A stretch of DNA of 64,000 nt from the NCBI RefSeq assembly GCF_000270305.1, contig NC_015737.1:1674501-1738500 (forward strand). The letters are read 5' to 3'. Shown one piece after another: positions 17,961 through 29,073 of the stretch. Within the stretch, counting starts at the first letter, position 1. The number at the start of each line of letters is the position of its first letter. The notes beneath the pieces were generated by a model, which was not told where the DNA came from, did no database searches, and saw only the letters and a list, made by a program, of their open reading frames with translations. This stretch comes from Clostridium sp. SY8519. GTDB lineage: Bacteria; Bacillota; Clostridia; Lachnospirales; Lachnospiraceae. Made by a program: the position numbers and the translations under genes.

Positions 17961-19394
17961 ATGGGACATCATCATATAGACAGACTTATTTCCGCCACTG
18001 CGATTCTGACCGCAGGGGCGTTAGCTTTCTGCGGCATTCCGGGAGCCGGCGCGCTGCCGGGGACTTCAGTGACCGCCCGGGCGGCCATGCGCACCGAGAA
18101 GGAGCTGAGCTATCAAGTCAGCCCGAAGCTTTCCGATGAGCAGCAGAACATCTTAAAGGCGGCCCTGTCCCTGGAAGGCAGGATTCACTATGTATGGGGC
18201 GGCAAGGCGGCCAGCGCCGGATGGAACTCCGGCTGGGACAGCGGCGGAGGGATGGACTGCTCCGGTTTCGTTCAGTGGGCGTACTGGACTGGCATCAACA
18301 AAAAAGACGGCATGCACAGCACAGAAGAGATCAGCAGCTCCGCGAAGGAAATTAAAAAAAGCGAGCTGGAACCGGGCGATCTGGGTCTTCTGTTCCGGGG
18401 TGGCAGCCATTATGAGGACCAGAACGGCAATACCTACGAAACAAAGGAAGAGGCCGCAGCGGGTAGCCGGAAGCAGGCGGAAGAGTATATCAAAGCATAC
18501 GTTGCCGGAAAACCGGCCAAAGGGCCGAAATTAAAAGACGCTTCCGACACCCAGAGCAGCAGTCACGCAGCAGCACTGCGTTATGCCCGGAAAGCAGCCG
18601 AAGCGCAGGAAGAGCTGGACAGCCTGAAAAAAACGGAATCTGCAGCAGACAGACTGACCGCGAAAGCCGAGCAGCTGGAAAAACAGGCGAAATATTACCG
18701 GGAAAGGGCCGCTGCAGCAGAAGGACAGGCAAAGCACTTCCAAAAGGAAGAAAAAGAAAACCGGGAGGATACCGGCGAGACAGAAAAGCAGCAGGAAGCG
18801 GACCAGGAGCCGGAGGTGAAGACAGAGGGGTATCAGGCATCTGTAAAACCAAAAGCAGGGAACCGGTCGGAATATGAGAAAGAGGCCAGGACTTACACCG
18901 AACGGGCGGCAGAGTTCGGCCGGAAGGCAGCTGCGCTCCGGAAAAAGGCCGCAGCGGCAGCCCGAACAGACCAGGCACAGCGGAAAAAAGCAGAAACATT
19001 GAAAAAACAGGTGAAAACCTTCACAGAAAAAGCCATTGAGAAAGAAGCTTCCGTCTGCAGGACCAAAAAAGTCACCAACCACGTAGGCATTTACGTGGGA
19101 AAGGATGCCAGAGGCAGACAGATCTGGGTACACTGCAACGGATCCGCGGATACGGTGTCGGCAGGGACGTTCGGAGGCTTCCGGTATTTCTGCAGGATCA
19201 GCTATCCCAGACACTACCGGATCAGGGACGGCAGGCTGGACAAGGAGAAAAAAGCAGAATCTCTCTATGAGGGAATCCAGAAGATTGCGGATGATCTGCG
19301 AAAACAGGCACTGTATATGGGACCCAATCAAAAAGATGTAGTCGAAGAAACTCAGGCAGCCGACCAGGCAGATGCCGCAGCTGCGGAGAAATGA
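17961..19394 (+). CDS. Secreted NlpC/P60 hydrolase with a coiled-coil insertion
   Basis: A 477-residue exported cysteine peptidase-like protein. A hydrophobic signal segment spans about residues 8-42. The NlpC/P60 motif GGGMDCSGFVQWAYW puts the catalytic cysteine at Cys100. The matching histidine appears only at His374 in NHVGIYVG, instead of the usual 50-70 residues later. Residues about 150-365 between them are charged, Lys/Glu/Ala-rich and predicted by eye as long coiled coil. The domain is followed by a short acidic tail. The role is probably cell-wall peptide cleavage near the division or growth machinery, with the coil as a regulatory or binding arm. The ribosome site AAAGGG at 17944 is rather far from the ATG. 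A hairpin follows at 19413. Confidence 0.8.
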   Translation: MGHHHIDRLISATAILTAGALAFCGIPGAGALPGTSVTARAAMRTEKELSYQVSPKLSDEQQNILKAALSLEGRIHYVWGGKAASAGWNSGWDSGGGMDCSGFVQWAYWTGINKKDGMHSTEEISSSAKEIKKSELEPGDLGLLFRGGSHYEDQNGNTYETKEEAAAGSRKQAEEYIKAYVAGKPAKGPKLKDASDTQSSSHAAALRYARKAAEAQEELDSLKKTESAADRLTAKAEQLEKQAKYYRERAAAAEGQAKHFQKEEKENREDTGETEKQQEADQEPEVKTEGYQASVKPKAGNRSEYEKEARTYTERAAEFGRKAAALRKKAAAAARTDQAQRKKAETLKKQVKTFTEKAIEKEASVCRTKKVTNHVGIYVGKDARGRQIWVHCNGSADTVSAGTFGGFRYFCRISYPRHYRIRDGRLDKEKKAESLYEGIQKIADDLRKQALYMGPNQKDVVEETQAADQADAAAAEK

Positions 19395-19412
19395 CGGAAT
19401 ACAGTAAACAGA

Positions 19413-19447
19413 CAGAAAGCCGGATCCCGATCTGATCCGGCTTTCTG
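19413..19447 (+). terminator. Hairpin after the NlpC/P60 gene
   Basis: Fourteen-bp stem (19413-19426 with 19434-19447), 7-base loop. The T tract is short, so termination may be partial. Confidence 0.65.
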
Positions 19448-19700
19448 CCTGCATGAAAAAAAGAATTGATACACGCTGCTGTCTCAAAGGTTTCAAGGGG
19501 GGGAAGATTCCTTCTGACAGCTTGAAGTATAGCGGAAAAATATGACCGCTGTGGGAGCAGAATTTGAACAATTTATGAAGAATATGAACATTCCGGGAAT
19601 CTTTCCGGAAGCCGGAGGATTTCCAGACAGAAGCAGATGAGAATATGCACGGAATGTGATACAATAGGGCAATAGATGAACCGGAAAGGAAGGCAGAAGG
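19448..19700 (+). other. Intergenic region, little to see
   Basis: About 250 bases without a gene. An extended -10 (TGATACAAT at 19657-19665) lies 36 bases before the next start and may be its promoter; no matching -35 is visible. Confidence 0.4.
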
Positions 19701-20060
19701 ATGAGCAATGAGAATTTAAACAGAGAAATAGAAAATGTCAGCACAGATCCGGAGGCAGTAAAATGCGCCTCAGCACTGAATGAAGTGATTCGTACCCGGG
19801 GCATGAATCTGGAAGAACTCTCCGCCAAGTGCGGGATCCCTGTCATTGTTCTGCAGGACTATACGACCACCATCGCAGACATCCGGGAGGCAAAGGCACT
19901 GGATCTGCTGAATCTGGCGGAAGCGCTGCAGGTGGATCCTTATATCCTGGTGGGAAAGCATCCGATCGAAGATTTCCAGAAGAAAATGAAGGAAGAATAT
20001 ACGGATTCCTCTTCCCTGGAATATCTGCGCAAGATGCTTTCCAAGCCAATCCGCGGCTGA
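19701..20060 (+). CDS. Small HTH-like protein
   Basis: A 119-residue protein. Residues about 24-85 (NEVIRTRGMNLEELSAKCGIPVIVLQDY, then an AEALQVDPYIL segment) resemble a Cro/C1-type helix-turn-helix domain, including the typical ALQVDP ending. The N- and C-terminal arms are charged. It may be a DNA-binding regulator, but no operator or partner is visible. A GGAAAGGAAGG ribosome site lies upstream. The gene is followed after 60 bases by the GNAT gene, possibly in the same transcript. Confidence 0.6.
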   Translation: MSNENLNREIENVSTDPEAVKCASALNEVIRTRGMNLEELSAKCGIPVIVLQDYTTTIADIREAKALDLLNLAEALQVDPYILVGKHPIEDFQKKMKEEYTDSSSLEYLRKMLSKPIRG

Positions 20061-20120
20061 GAAAATAAACAGGCAGACGATAAGCTTGCGCTGCCGGCTG
20101 CCGGCAGAATGGAGGCGATT

Positions 20121-20672
20121 ATGAGAGTTACGGAAGTATCATCCAGAAAGAAAGGCTACGATTCCATCAAAATTCTGTACCATGAAGCATTTCCCAGGCG
20201 GGAGCAGATCCCTTTTTCGGTGCTGCGTCTGATGGCGCACCGAAAAGGGATTAATTTTCTTGCCTTTTATGAGGAAGATGAGCTTTGCGGCATGACCTAT
20301 CTGGTCCGGGATCAGTGGACGGTATTCGTTCTGTTTCTGGCCATTGACGGTAGGAAGAGAGACCGGGGCTACGGCACCAGGATCCTCCGCTGGCTGAAAT
20401 CCCGCTTTCCGGACTGCGAGATTGTGCTGGAGATCGAGCCTTTGGACGAGGAACAGGCACCCAACCATATGCAGCGGAAAAAGCGCATGGAATTTTATGA
20501 ACGCAGCGGGATCCGGGACACCGGCTGGGAAGTTTATGAAGGGGACGTCCGCTACTGGCTGCTGTCCAGTGAGGGAAGAGATTTCGATCCTTATGAATTC
20601 CGGAAACTGAACCGCTGGTTTTCTCTGGGGTACTTTTCGGAGATGCCCCGCAGAAGAAAACAGAATCTGTGA
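20121..20672 (+). CDS. GNAT-family N-acetyltransferase
   Basis: A 183-residue acetyl-CoA-dependent acyltransferase-like protein. The central part has the GNAT pattern: a beta strand VFVLFLAI, then RDRGYGTRILRWL (motif A, acetyl-CoA pyrophosphate binding), then EIVLEIEPLDEE, and a bulge with RMEFYERSG near residue 130. The substrate is unknown. GGAGG at 20111-20115 fixes the start at 20121; the ATG at 20109 overlaps that site. Confidence 0.8.
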   Translation: MRVTEVSSRKKGYDSIKILYHEAFPRREQIPFSVLRLMAHRKGINFLAFYEEDELCGMTYLVRDQWTVFVLFLAIDGRKRDRGYGTRILRWLKSRFPDCEIVLEIEPLDEEQAPNHMQRKKRMEFYERSGIRDTGWEVYEGDVRYWLLSSEGRDFDPYEFRKLNRWFSLGYFSEMPRRRKQNL

Positions 20673-20764
20673 TCGAAATCCGGTCACTCTCAGACAGACG
20701 GAAAGCAGGGGGTGCAGAATTCACACACCAGCCCTTTATTCGTTAATTGCATAACAAATAGTCG

Positions 20765-20821
20765 AAAACCACCAAAAAATCTGAAATAATATCGGATTTT
20801 TTAGTGGTTTTTTGTTATAAT
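20765..20821 (+). promoter_or_regulatory. Terminator-like hairpin overlapping the ppdK promoter
   Basis: An imperfect 19-bp stem (about 20765-20783 with 20794-20812) ends in a T tract and runs directly into an extended -10 box, TGTTATAAT (20813-20821). It can end the GNAT transcript, and as DNA it covers the expected -35 region of ppdK, which itself is poor. Confidence 0.6.
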
Positions 20822-20855
20822 AGAGGCAAGATGAAAGAAAAGGAGGACAACGAGT

Positions 20856-23510
<2,655 letters not shown>

Positions 23511-23658
23511 ACCCGGCGCTGCGGCATAAAATACATCGGGTGCTGCTGCAGGAAATCCGACAGCAGCCGCATAGAAAAGGCGGCTGCTGAACAGAGAAAG
23601 AAGCAGCCGGACAGAACCAGCCAGCGCGGAGCGAAACAGCGGTTATGCCCGCACCGGA

Positions 23659-23711
23659 AAAGCCCGGCGGCCCATGGAAGAGGAAACTTCCGTGAGCCGC
23701 CGGGCTTTTTG
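23659..23711. terminator. Terminator between ppdK and the dlt operon
   Basis: GC-rich outer stem (23661-23670 with 23697-23706) with an inner hairpin and TTTTT on the plus strand. A further hairpin, with a 10-bp stem, lies at 23562-23590. Confidence 0.8.
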
Positions 23712-23758
23712 TACCAGTGATTTCTGTGTGTCTCTGTACGCCCCTGCAGCCGCCGGAA

Positions 23759-24034
23759 TTAGAATTCGGCGTAGGTAAACGTAGGGGAATTGGTTACCCC
23801 GGACAGCATAATAAAGAAAAAGATTGCCAGCAGAATACCCAGAAACAGAAGGGTATAGCTCCAGTATTCCCGATCCGTCAGAAGACGGAACAGTTTGTTT
23901 CGGGAGGGCTTCCCTGTGTTCTCCGGCGTTTGTTCCGCAGTGGGAAGGCCTGCATTTCTGCTGTCCGCCGCAGGTTCTGAGCCGGCGGCGGGGGAATTAA
24001 TTTGATTTGTTGTAGAATTTGTAGATTTGTTCAT
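23759..24034 (-). CDS. DltX-like small membrane protein at the end of the dlt operon
   Basis: A 91-residue protein. The first 50 residues are hydrophilic and Ser/Pro-rich. One membrane segment (about 57-79, WSYTLLFLGILLAIFFFIML) is followed by a short outside tail ending FTYAEF. DltX proteins are short single-pass proteins that end in a conserved FIYNEF-like motif whose tyrosine is reported to carry D-alanine between DltB and DltD. The topology, the ending and the dlt context support a DltX role. Two oddities: it is last rather than first in the operon, and it has an N-terminal extension. Its start overlaps the end of dltD by 38 bases with a weak ribosome site, so a later non-ATG start is possible. 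Confidence 0.7.
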   Translation of the reverse strand: MNKSTNSTTNQINSPAAGSEPAADSRNAGLPTAEQTPENTGKPSRNKLFRLLTDREYWSYTLLFLGILLAIFFFIMLSGVTNSPTFTYAEF

Positions 24035-25172
24035 TGATTGTCACCCAGCCCAGCTTATACGGATGCACCGCATCTTCAAAGAAATTTTTTGTGTAGGATT
24101 CATTGGACAGATCGGCGACCTGTGCCTGATAGCGGGAGGCGATATTGTCGATTTTGTATCGCAGCACATCCCGTCGGATTTCCGGAAGCCCTGTGTAGTC
24201 AAACCAGTAGCCGTTTACCGGCTGAAGGATCAGCAGCGGCTGAATGCCCTCTGCTTTGCAGACTTTCAGGAAACATTCCAGATCTTCGTATTCCGGAGAA
24301 ACCTCATAACTGGAATCTCTGTGGAGCCCCCGGGCCTTTTCCTCGATATGGGAGAATTTCTTCCAGGCTTTGGGCGCCATGTAGTAGGGATTGTTCACGG
24401 CAGGAGAAGCAGAGACTGCTTTTTGTTTCCATTTTTCCCAGTTTATGTGTTTTAACGTGTCCGCCGGTCCCTGGTAGTGATCCAGAAAGCGGATGCCCTT
24501 CTTTTTCATGAGTATCCGCATGGTCAGATAATCCCGGTCTGTGGTATAGGCATTCAGGATACGGTAGGAGATCCGGTCAAACCCAGTTGCCTTCTTTCCG
24601 CCGACGCCGTTGATCCGGTTGTACAGGGCGGCGTGGCGCCGCAGGGTATCATTTTTTTTCAGCAGATGACGGCTGCGCCGGGCCACATATTCCTTGACAT
24701 CCGCCGGCAGGTCCGGATTGCGCATAAAGGCGGAATATTCCGTTTCTGAAAAACGCATTTCATAACGGGCACCGGAGAGACCGCCCCGGTAAAACCAGGA
24801 TGGGGAAAGGATCAGAACCACTTTTTTCCCTTTCAGCTGTCTGCCGACAGAACCCAGGACGATACTGTGATTCAGACACTGATTGTAGGCACAGCCGATG
24901 GTCATGATGTCCGTATTTGTTCGCTCCAGCAGGCGCTGCGGTCCATAGCTCAGTTTGGCGCCGTGACCGATTTCGGAGGAACCGAAGACCGGCATGGTGC
25001 TTTTGTGCAGGTTCTGAGAGATGGCGTTGTAAGAGTTGTCTTTAAAGGAACTGTACCAGTAATTGAATTTCCGGTTGTTGGTATTCAGATTTGGTGAGAG
25101 GGTTGCTAAAAAGACAGCAATCACAAGCAGGGTCACTGCGGAAGCAGTCAGGAATGCTGCTAGTTTCTTCAT
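23997..25172 (-). CDS. dltD: DltD, D-alanyl transfer protein
   Basis: A 391-residue, membrane-anchored, extracellular SGNH-hydrolase-like protein. An N-terminal hydrophobic anchor (about 4-26) is followed by the catalytic serine motif GSSE (64-67) and a C-terminal FEDAVHPYKLGW with the Asp and His of the triad. It completes transfer of D-alanine to (lipo)teichoic acid outside the cell. It begins five bases after the dltC stop. Confidence 0.93.
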   Translation of the reverse strand: MKKLAAFLTASAVTLLVIAVFLATLSPNLNTNNRKFNYWYSSFKDNSYNAISQNLHKSTMPVFGSSEIGHGAKLSYGPQRLLERTNTDIMTIGCAYNQCLNHSIVLGSVGRQLKGKKVVLILSPSWFYRGGLSGARYEMRFSETEYSAFMRNPDLPADVKEYVARRSRHLLKKNDTLRRHAALYNRINGVGGKKATGFDRISYRILNAYTTDRDYLTMRILMKKKGIRFLDHYQGPADTLKHINWEKWKQKAVSASPAVNNPYYMAPKAWKKFSHIEEKARGLHRDSSYEVSPEYEDLECFLKVCKAEGIQPLLILQPVNGYWFDYTGLPEIRRDVLRYKIDNIASRYQAQVADLSNESYTKNFFEDAVHPYKLGWVTINEQIYKFYNKSN

Positions 25173-25177
25173 GACAG

Positions 25178-25411
25178 TTACTGCATCTTTCTGCTGACAA
25201 CAGCGATGATTTTATTCGGGGTGTTCATTTCTTCTCTGGTTACTTCGGAGGGCGCGATGACCACGCCGAAATTCTCTTCGATTTCCACCAACAGTTCCGT
25301 GTAATCCATGGAATCCAGCAGATCTTCCTCCAGAAGGTCGATATCAGGATTTTCCTTAACGATTTCGTCTCCGCAGAGGTCTTCCAGAATGTTTAATAAT
25401 TTTTCTCTCAT
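25178..25411 (-). CDS. dltC: DltC, D-alanyl carrier protein
   Basis: A 77-residue acyl-carrier protein. Ser34 in LLDSMDYTEL is the phosphopantetheine site. The start at 25411 is set by AAAAGGAGAC upstream; a longer frame from 25465 would overlap dltB. It carries D-alanine from DltA to DltB. Confidence 0.95.
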   Translation of the reverse strand: MREKLLNILEDLCGDEIVKENPDIDLLEEDLLDSMDYTELLVEIEENFGVVIAPSEVTREEMNTPNKIIAVVSRKMQ

Positions 25412-25439
25412 GATAAAGTCTCCTTTTGCTGTTTGTTTG

Positions 25440-26621
25440 CTATAGTGCCCGGCAGATGCCTGCAAAGAGGTCGGTGTATTTGCCCGAGAAGATCAGAAAG
25501 CCGAACATGACCAGATGGAAGGTGATGAGCCATTCCATAAAGAGAAACCACTTCTCTTTCCGGTGTTTTTTATAAAATTTTGATTTTTTCTGCCAGATTT
25601 CTGTCAGGGACAGCAGTACGCCATGATACAGACCGTAGATGATGTACTGGGCAGACAGGCCGTGCCAGACCCCCATGATTCCCATGTTGATCAGGAATGC
25701 GATGGAAGCGCGGGCAAGCTTGTTTTTGCGGAGGATCTTCTTTTTGGTAAAGAACATGACTATCCGCGAGAAAAGAAAGTCCCGGAACCAGTGGGACAAT
25801 GTGATGTGCCAGCGGTCCCAGAATTCTTTGATGTCCTTGCTGACGAAGGGGGCGTTGAAGTTGACCGGGACGCGGATGCCAAAGAGGGATCCGGCGCCGA
25901 TGGCCATGAGGCTGTACCCCGCAAAGTCAAAAAACAGATAAAAGCCGTAAAAATACATGTACAGCAGTGTGAAACGAAAGCTGTGCTCACTGGTCAGCCG
26001 TACGACTCCCTGATAAAACAGGGCGGCGATGACGATCTTGTACAGCAGGCCCCGGCACAGGGAGAAAATCCCGCTGCCTACCAGCTCCAGATATTCCTTC
26101 CGGGGCATCACGGCGGCCAGATCTTCATGGAACCGCCTGCTTCTGTCAATGGGGCCGGACAGGATCGTAGGGAAAAACAGCAGCAGATAGAAGAATTCAA
26201 AGGGTTTGACTTCTTCGATCAGTCCGTCATAGATTTCGATGACAATCTGCGTTCCCTTAAAGGTCATATAGGAAATGCCGATGAAGGCAAAGATGTGGTG
26301 GGGATTGCCTGCCAGTCCGAATCCCTTGTTCAGCCCCAGGGGCAGCAGGGACAGAATCAGAAACAGCCAGTAGATGCCCGGTTTGCGTCCGTATCGGGTC
26401 CGCAGCTTCAGGTATGCCTGAATGATGCAGAATTCAAAGATACAGTACAGTCCCAGGTAAAAGAGGGCCAGAAGATTGTGTCCCAGAACCAGCCACAGGA
26501 ACAGGAGGCTGACGGCGAATCCGTAGTATTTCAGAGGCTTTTCCAGTATGCCCAGGATGACGGCGGGAATGCCCACACCTGCCAGACATACGAAAAACCA
26601 GAAATCGGTAAAAAGTTCCAT
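25440..26621 (-). CDS. dltB: DltB, MBOAT-family D-alanyl transferase
   Basis: A 393-residue polytopic membrane protein of the MBOAT family with about ten membrane segments. His320 in MGVWHGLSAQYIIYGLYHG is the expected catalytic histidine, and WHITLSHWFRDF (271-282) is the second conserved block. It passes D-alanine across the membrane. It starts directly after the dltA stop, so the two are probably translationally coupled. Confidence 0.95.
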   Translation of the reverse strand: MELFTDFWFFVCLAGVGIPAVILGILEKPLKYYGFAVSLLFLWLVLGHNLLALFYLGLYCIFEFCIIQAYLKLRTRYGRKPGIYWLFLILSLLPLGLNKGFGLAGNPHHIFAFIGISYMTFKGTQIVIEIYDGLIEEVKPFEFFYLLLFFPTILSGPIDRSRRFHEDLAAVMPRKEYLELVGSGIFSLCRGLLYKIVIAALFYQGVVRLTSEHSFRFTLLYMYFYGFYLFFDFAGYSLMAIGAGSLFGIRVPVNFNAPFVSKDIKEFWDRWHITLSHWFRDFLFSRIVMFFTKKKILRKNKLARASIAFLINMGIMGVWHGLSAQYIIYGLYHGVLLSLTEIWQKKSKFYKKHRKEKWFLFMEWLITFHLVMFGFLIFSGKYTDLFAGICRAL

Positions 26622-28127
26622 TTATACGCTCTGCTCCAGACTCTTGCGGTCTGCCTTTCCGTTATTAGTCATAGGGATATCGTTTGTAAAGATGATTTTT
26701 TTCGGAACCATATAGGCCGGGATCCGTTCTTTCAGCTTTTCACGGATCCACTTGCGGTCTGCATAGTTTCCCTCATATTCCGGCGCTACCACAAAGGCGG
26801 CCAGGTGGCGGATGGCGGAATCTTCCCACTTCGGCACAACGACGGCCTTGTGGATGCCGGTGATCTGCATCAGATTGCTTTCGATATCGCCCAGTTCAAT
26901 GCGGTATCCGTGATATTTGACCTGCAGGTCGATGCGTCCTTCATAATAGAGGAGTCCGTCCTCCGCAAGCCATCCGGCATCACCGGTATGGTACGCCGGA
27001 AGCAGTGTTCCATTTACATCTGTTTTCGTAAAAGCCGCTGCGGTTCGTTCCGGATCCTGAAAGTATCCGGGGCTTACCGTGGTGCCAGCCAGGATGATTT
27101 CCCCCGTTTCTCCCGGTTTGGCTTCGCTGCCGTCTTCCCGCCGGATCAGGGCTTTGATCCCCGGCTGCGGGTATCCGATGGGCAGGGAAAGGCCGGATTT
27201 TACCATCTGTTCCGTGATTTCCACTGCGGACACGGCCACGGTGGCTTCGGTCGGGCCGTAGGAATTGATGACTTTCGCCTGTGGGAAGCGAATCATCAGC
27301 TGCTCCGCGGTATAGGCGGTCAGTGTCTCGCCGCAGAAAAGGAAGGTGTGCAGATCCGGCAGAAGACTGCCGTTGAATTCCGGGTCTGCCAGACACATGG
27401 CGGCGAAAGAGGGGGTGGATACCCAGCAGTTGATATGGGAGTCCGCCAGATAGGGCATCAGTTCTCTGGTATTCTGCTGGAGCGGTTTGTCTGTGGCCCA
27501 TATGGTTCCGCCGGAAGCCAGCGCCGTGTAAGTATCCATGACCGAAAGGTCGAAGGAGTAAGGCGCCTGATTCAGAAAAGTGTTTCCTTCGGAACGCGCG
27601 GGCAGAGTGACTGACCATTCCAGGTAGTGGTTCAGATTGTCCGTGGAAATCTGCACGCCTTTTGGATTTCCGGTGCTGCCTGAGGTAAATATAATATAGA
27701 AGATATCCGTGCCGCTGCACTGAAAGCTCGAGTCGATGGTCTGGCTGTACTGGCAGACATCGTGGAGCTTCCGTTCGGAGATCAGCAGACGATCCTCCAG
27801 TTCCAGGGGTTCGGTGGCGATGACCAGATCGTTGTCTGCAGCTTCAATGATCTGGCGGACCCGATCCGGCGGCATGGAAATGTCTACCGGACAATAGGCT
27901 CTGCCGGACCGGACACAGGCCAGAAAACTGACCAGCATGTACGGACTCTTATGGCCGTATACGACAATCGGTTTGCGGCAGTCATCCTGAAGCAGCTGGA
28001 TCCAGGCAGCCATCCGGCCGGAGCGTTCCCAGAGATCCCGGTAGGTGATTTCACCGAAACGGGAGTGAAATGCCAGCCGGTCCCCGTGTTCCCGGGCGGT
28101 CTGTTCAATTCGTGCTAGAATATTCAT
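26622..28127 (-). CDS. dltA: DltA, D-alanine:carrier-protein ligase
   Basis: A 501-residue adenylating enzyme. The AMP-binding signature FTSGSTGNPKG lies near residue 145, with SYGPTEAT near 275, YHTGDAG near 380 and the C-terminal NGKADRK lysine region. It activates D-alanine and loads DltC. Length is that of Bacillus DltA. AAAGGAGGAC precedes the ATG. It is the first gene of dltABCD plus the DltX-like gene, and diverges from the two-component system at 28360. Confidence 0.96.
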   Translation of the reverse strand: MNILARIEQTAREHGDRLAFHSRFGEITYRDLWERSGRMAAWIQLLQDDCRKPIVVYGHKSPYMLVSFLACVRSGRAYCPVDISMPPDRVRQIIEAADNDLVIATEPLELEDRLLISERKLHDVCQYSQTIDSSFQCSGTDIFYIIFTSGSTGNPKGVQISTDNLNHYLEWSVTLPARSEGNTFLNQAPYSFDLSVMDTYTALASGGTIWATDKPLQQNTRELMPYLADSHINCWVSTPSFAAMCLADPEFNGSLLPDLHTFLFCGETLTAYTAEQLMIRFPQAKVINSYGPTEATVAVSAVEITEQMVKSGLSLPIGYPQPGIKALIRREDGSEAKPGETGEIILAGTTVSPGYFQDPERTAAAFTKTDVNGTLLPAYHTGDAGWLAEDGLLYYEGRIDLQVKYHGYRIELGDIESNLMQITGIHKAVVVPKWEDSAIRHLAAFVVAPEYEGNYADRKWIREKLKERIPAYMVPKKIIFTNDIPMTNNGKADRKSLEQSV

Positions 28128-28256
28128 TTCGGAAATGTCCTCCTTTGACCTGTATGCAGGTATCAGATTTCGTATTTATGTATCCCGTGGAGCCGTGTGC
28201 CCAGCAGGAATCGTATGTTATCTTAGGATGTTTACATTAAAATAACCGGTGTTTTT

Positions 28257-28274
28257 TTCTTAAAGATTCTTAAA
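28257..28274 (+). promoter_or_regulatory. Direct-repeat operator between dltA and the response regulator
   Basis: Two copies of TTCTTAAA (28257-28264 and 28267-28274), exactly 10 bp apart, as OmpR-family regulators bind. They lie about 45 bases upstream of TTGAAA-17-TATCAG (28302-28330), the likely promoter of the regulator gene, and about 130 bases from dltA. Confidence 0.55.
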
Positions 28275-28301
28275 AGTCCCCGGGTACTGTAAAAAAAAAC
28301 C

Positions 28302-28330
28302 TTGAAATGGTATATTGGTTACTGTATCAG
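28302..28330 (+). promoter_or_regulatory. Likely promoter of the two-component system
   Basis: TTGAAA (28302-28307), 17-base spacer, TATCAG (28325-28330). The -10 is only partly consensus, which fits a promoter that needs activation. Confidence 0.5.
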
Positions 28331-28359
28331 GAAGCAATTGATTGTAAGGAATAAAAGAC

Positions 28360-29073
28360 ATGACGGACAGTACAGAGACAAAAATACTGGTAATTGAAGA
28401 TGACAGAGATATTCGCGAGGGCATCCGCATTCTTCTGGAAGGAGAGGGATATGCGGTGGAAGAGGCGGAAAACGGGATGGAAGGCCTGAAAAAGCTGGAC
28501 ACAGACATGGATCTGGTAATCCTGGATATCATGATGCCCGGAATCTCCGGTTTAAAGACCTGCGAGGAGATCCGCAAGACATCCTACGTTCCGGTGCTGT
28601 TCCTGACAGCCAAATCCAAAGAATCCGACAAACTGATCGGCCTGATGGCAGGCGCTGACGACTACCTGTGCAAACCTTTTTCCTATTCCGAGCTTTTGGG
28701 CAGGGTCAAGGCGCTGGTTCGTCGGTACCAGATTTACAGCGGAAAAGGGCAGCCCCAGCAGACGCAGCAGGATACCATTCTGGAAATCGGGGAAATCAGA
28801 CTGGACACCGCCCGCAATGATGTCTGGGTCCGGGGAGAAGAAATCCATCTGTCGGATATCGAATATCATATTCTCATGCTGCTGATGCAGTATCCGGGAA
28901 AAGTGTTTTCCGCCCAGAATATCTTTGAAAGCGTATGGAATGAGCCGTATTTCTATAATTCCAGCGGCACGATTATGGTGCATATCCGGAAACTGCGGCT
29001 GAAGATCGAGCGGGATCCGCAGAATCCGAAACATATCAAGACTGTATGGGGAAAGGGATACCGGTTTGAGTAA
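28360..29073 (+). CDS. OmpR-family response regulator
   Basis: A 237-residue regulator: receiver domain (about 7-120) with phosphoacceptor Asp56 in VILDIMMP and the conserved lysine in CKPF, then a winged-helix DNA-binding domain (about 140-237) ending KTVWGKGYRFE. It overlaps the histidine kinase gene by eight bases. The shared upstream region with dltA suggests it controls dlt and its own operon, as envelope-stress systems do in other Gram-positives; this is inference from position. Confidence 0.92.
   Translation: MTDSTETKILVIEDDRDIREGIRILLEGEGYAVEEAENGMEGLKKLDTDMDLVILDIMMPGISGLKTCEEIRKTSYVPVLFLTAKSKESDKLIGLMAGADDYLCKPFSYSELLGRVKALVRRYQIYSGKGQPQQTQQDTILEIGEIRLDTARNDVWVRGEEIHLSDIEYHILMLLMQYPGKVFSAQNIFESVWNEPYFYNSSGTIMVHIRKLRLKIERDPQNPKHIKTVWGKGYRFE

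Noticed and set aside
25623..27614. A 663-codon open frame on the plus strand
   Set aside because: It is the reverse-strand shadow of dltB and dltA, which have full motifs and ribosome sites; the translated frame has no recognisable domain.
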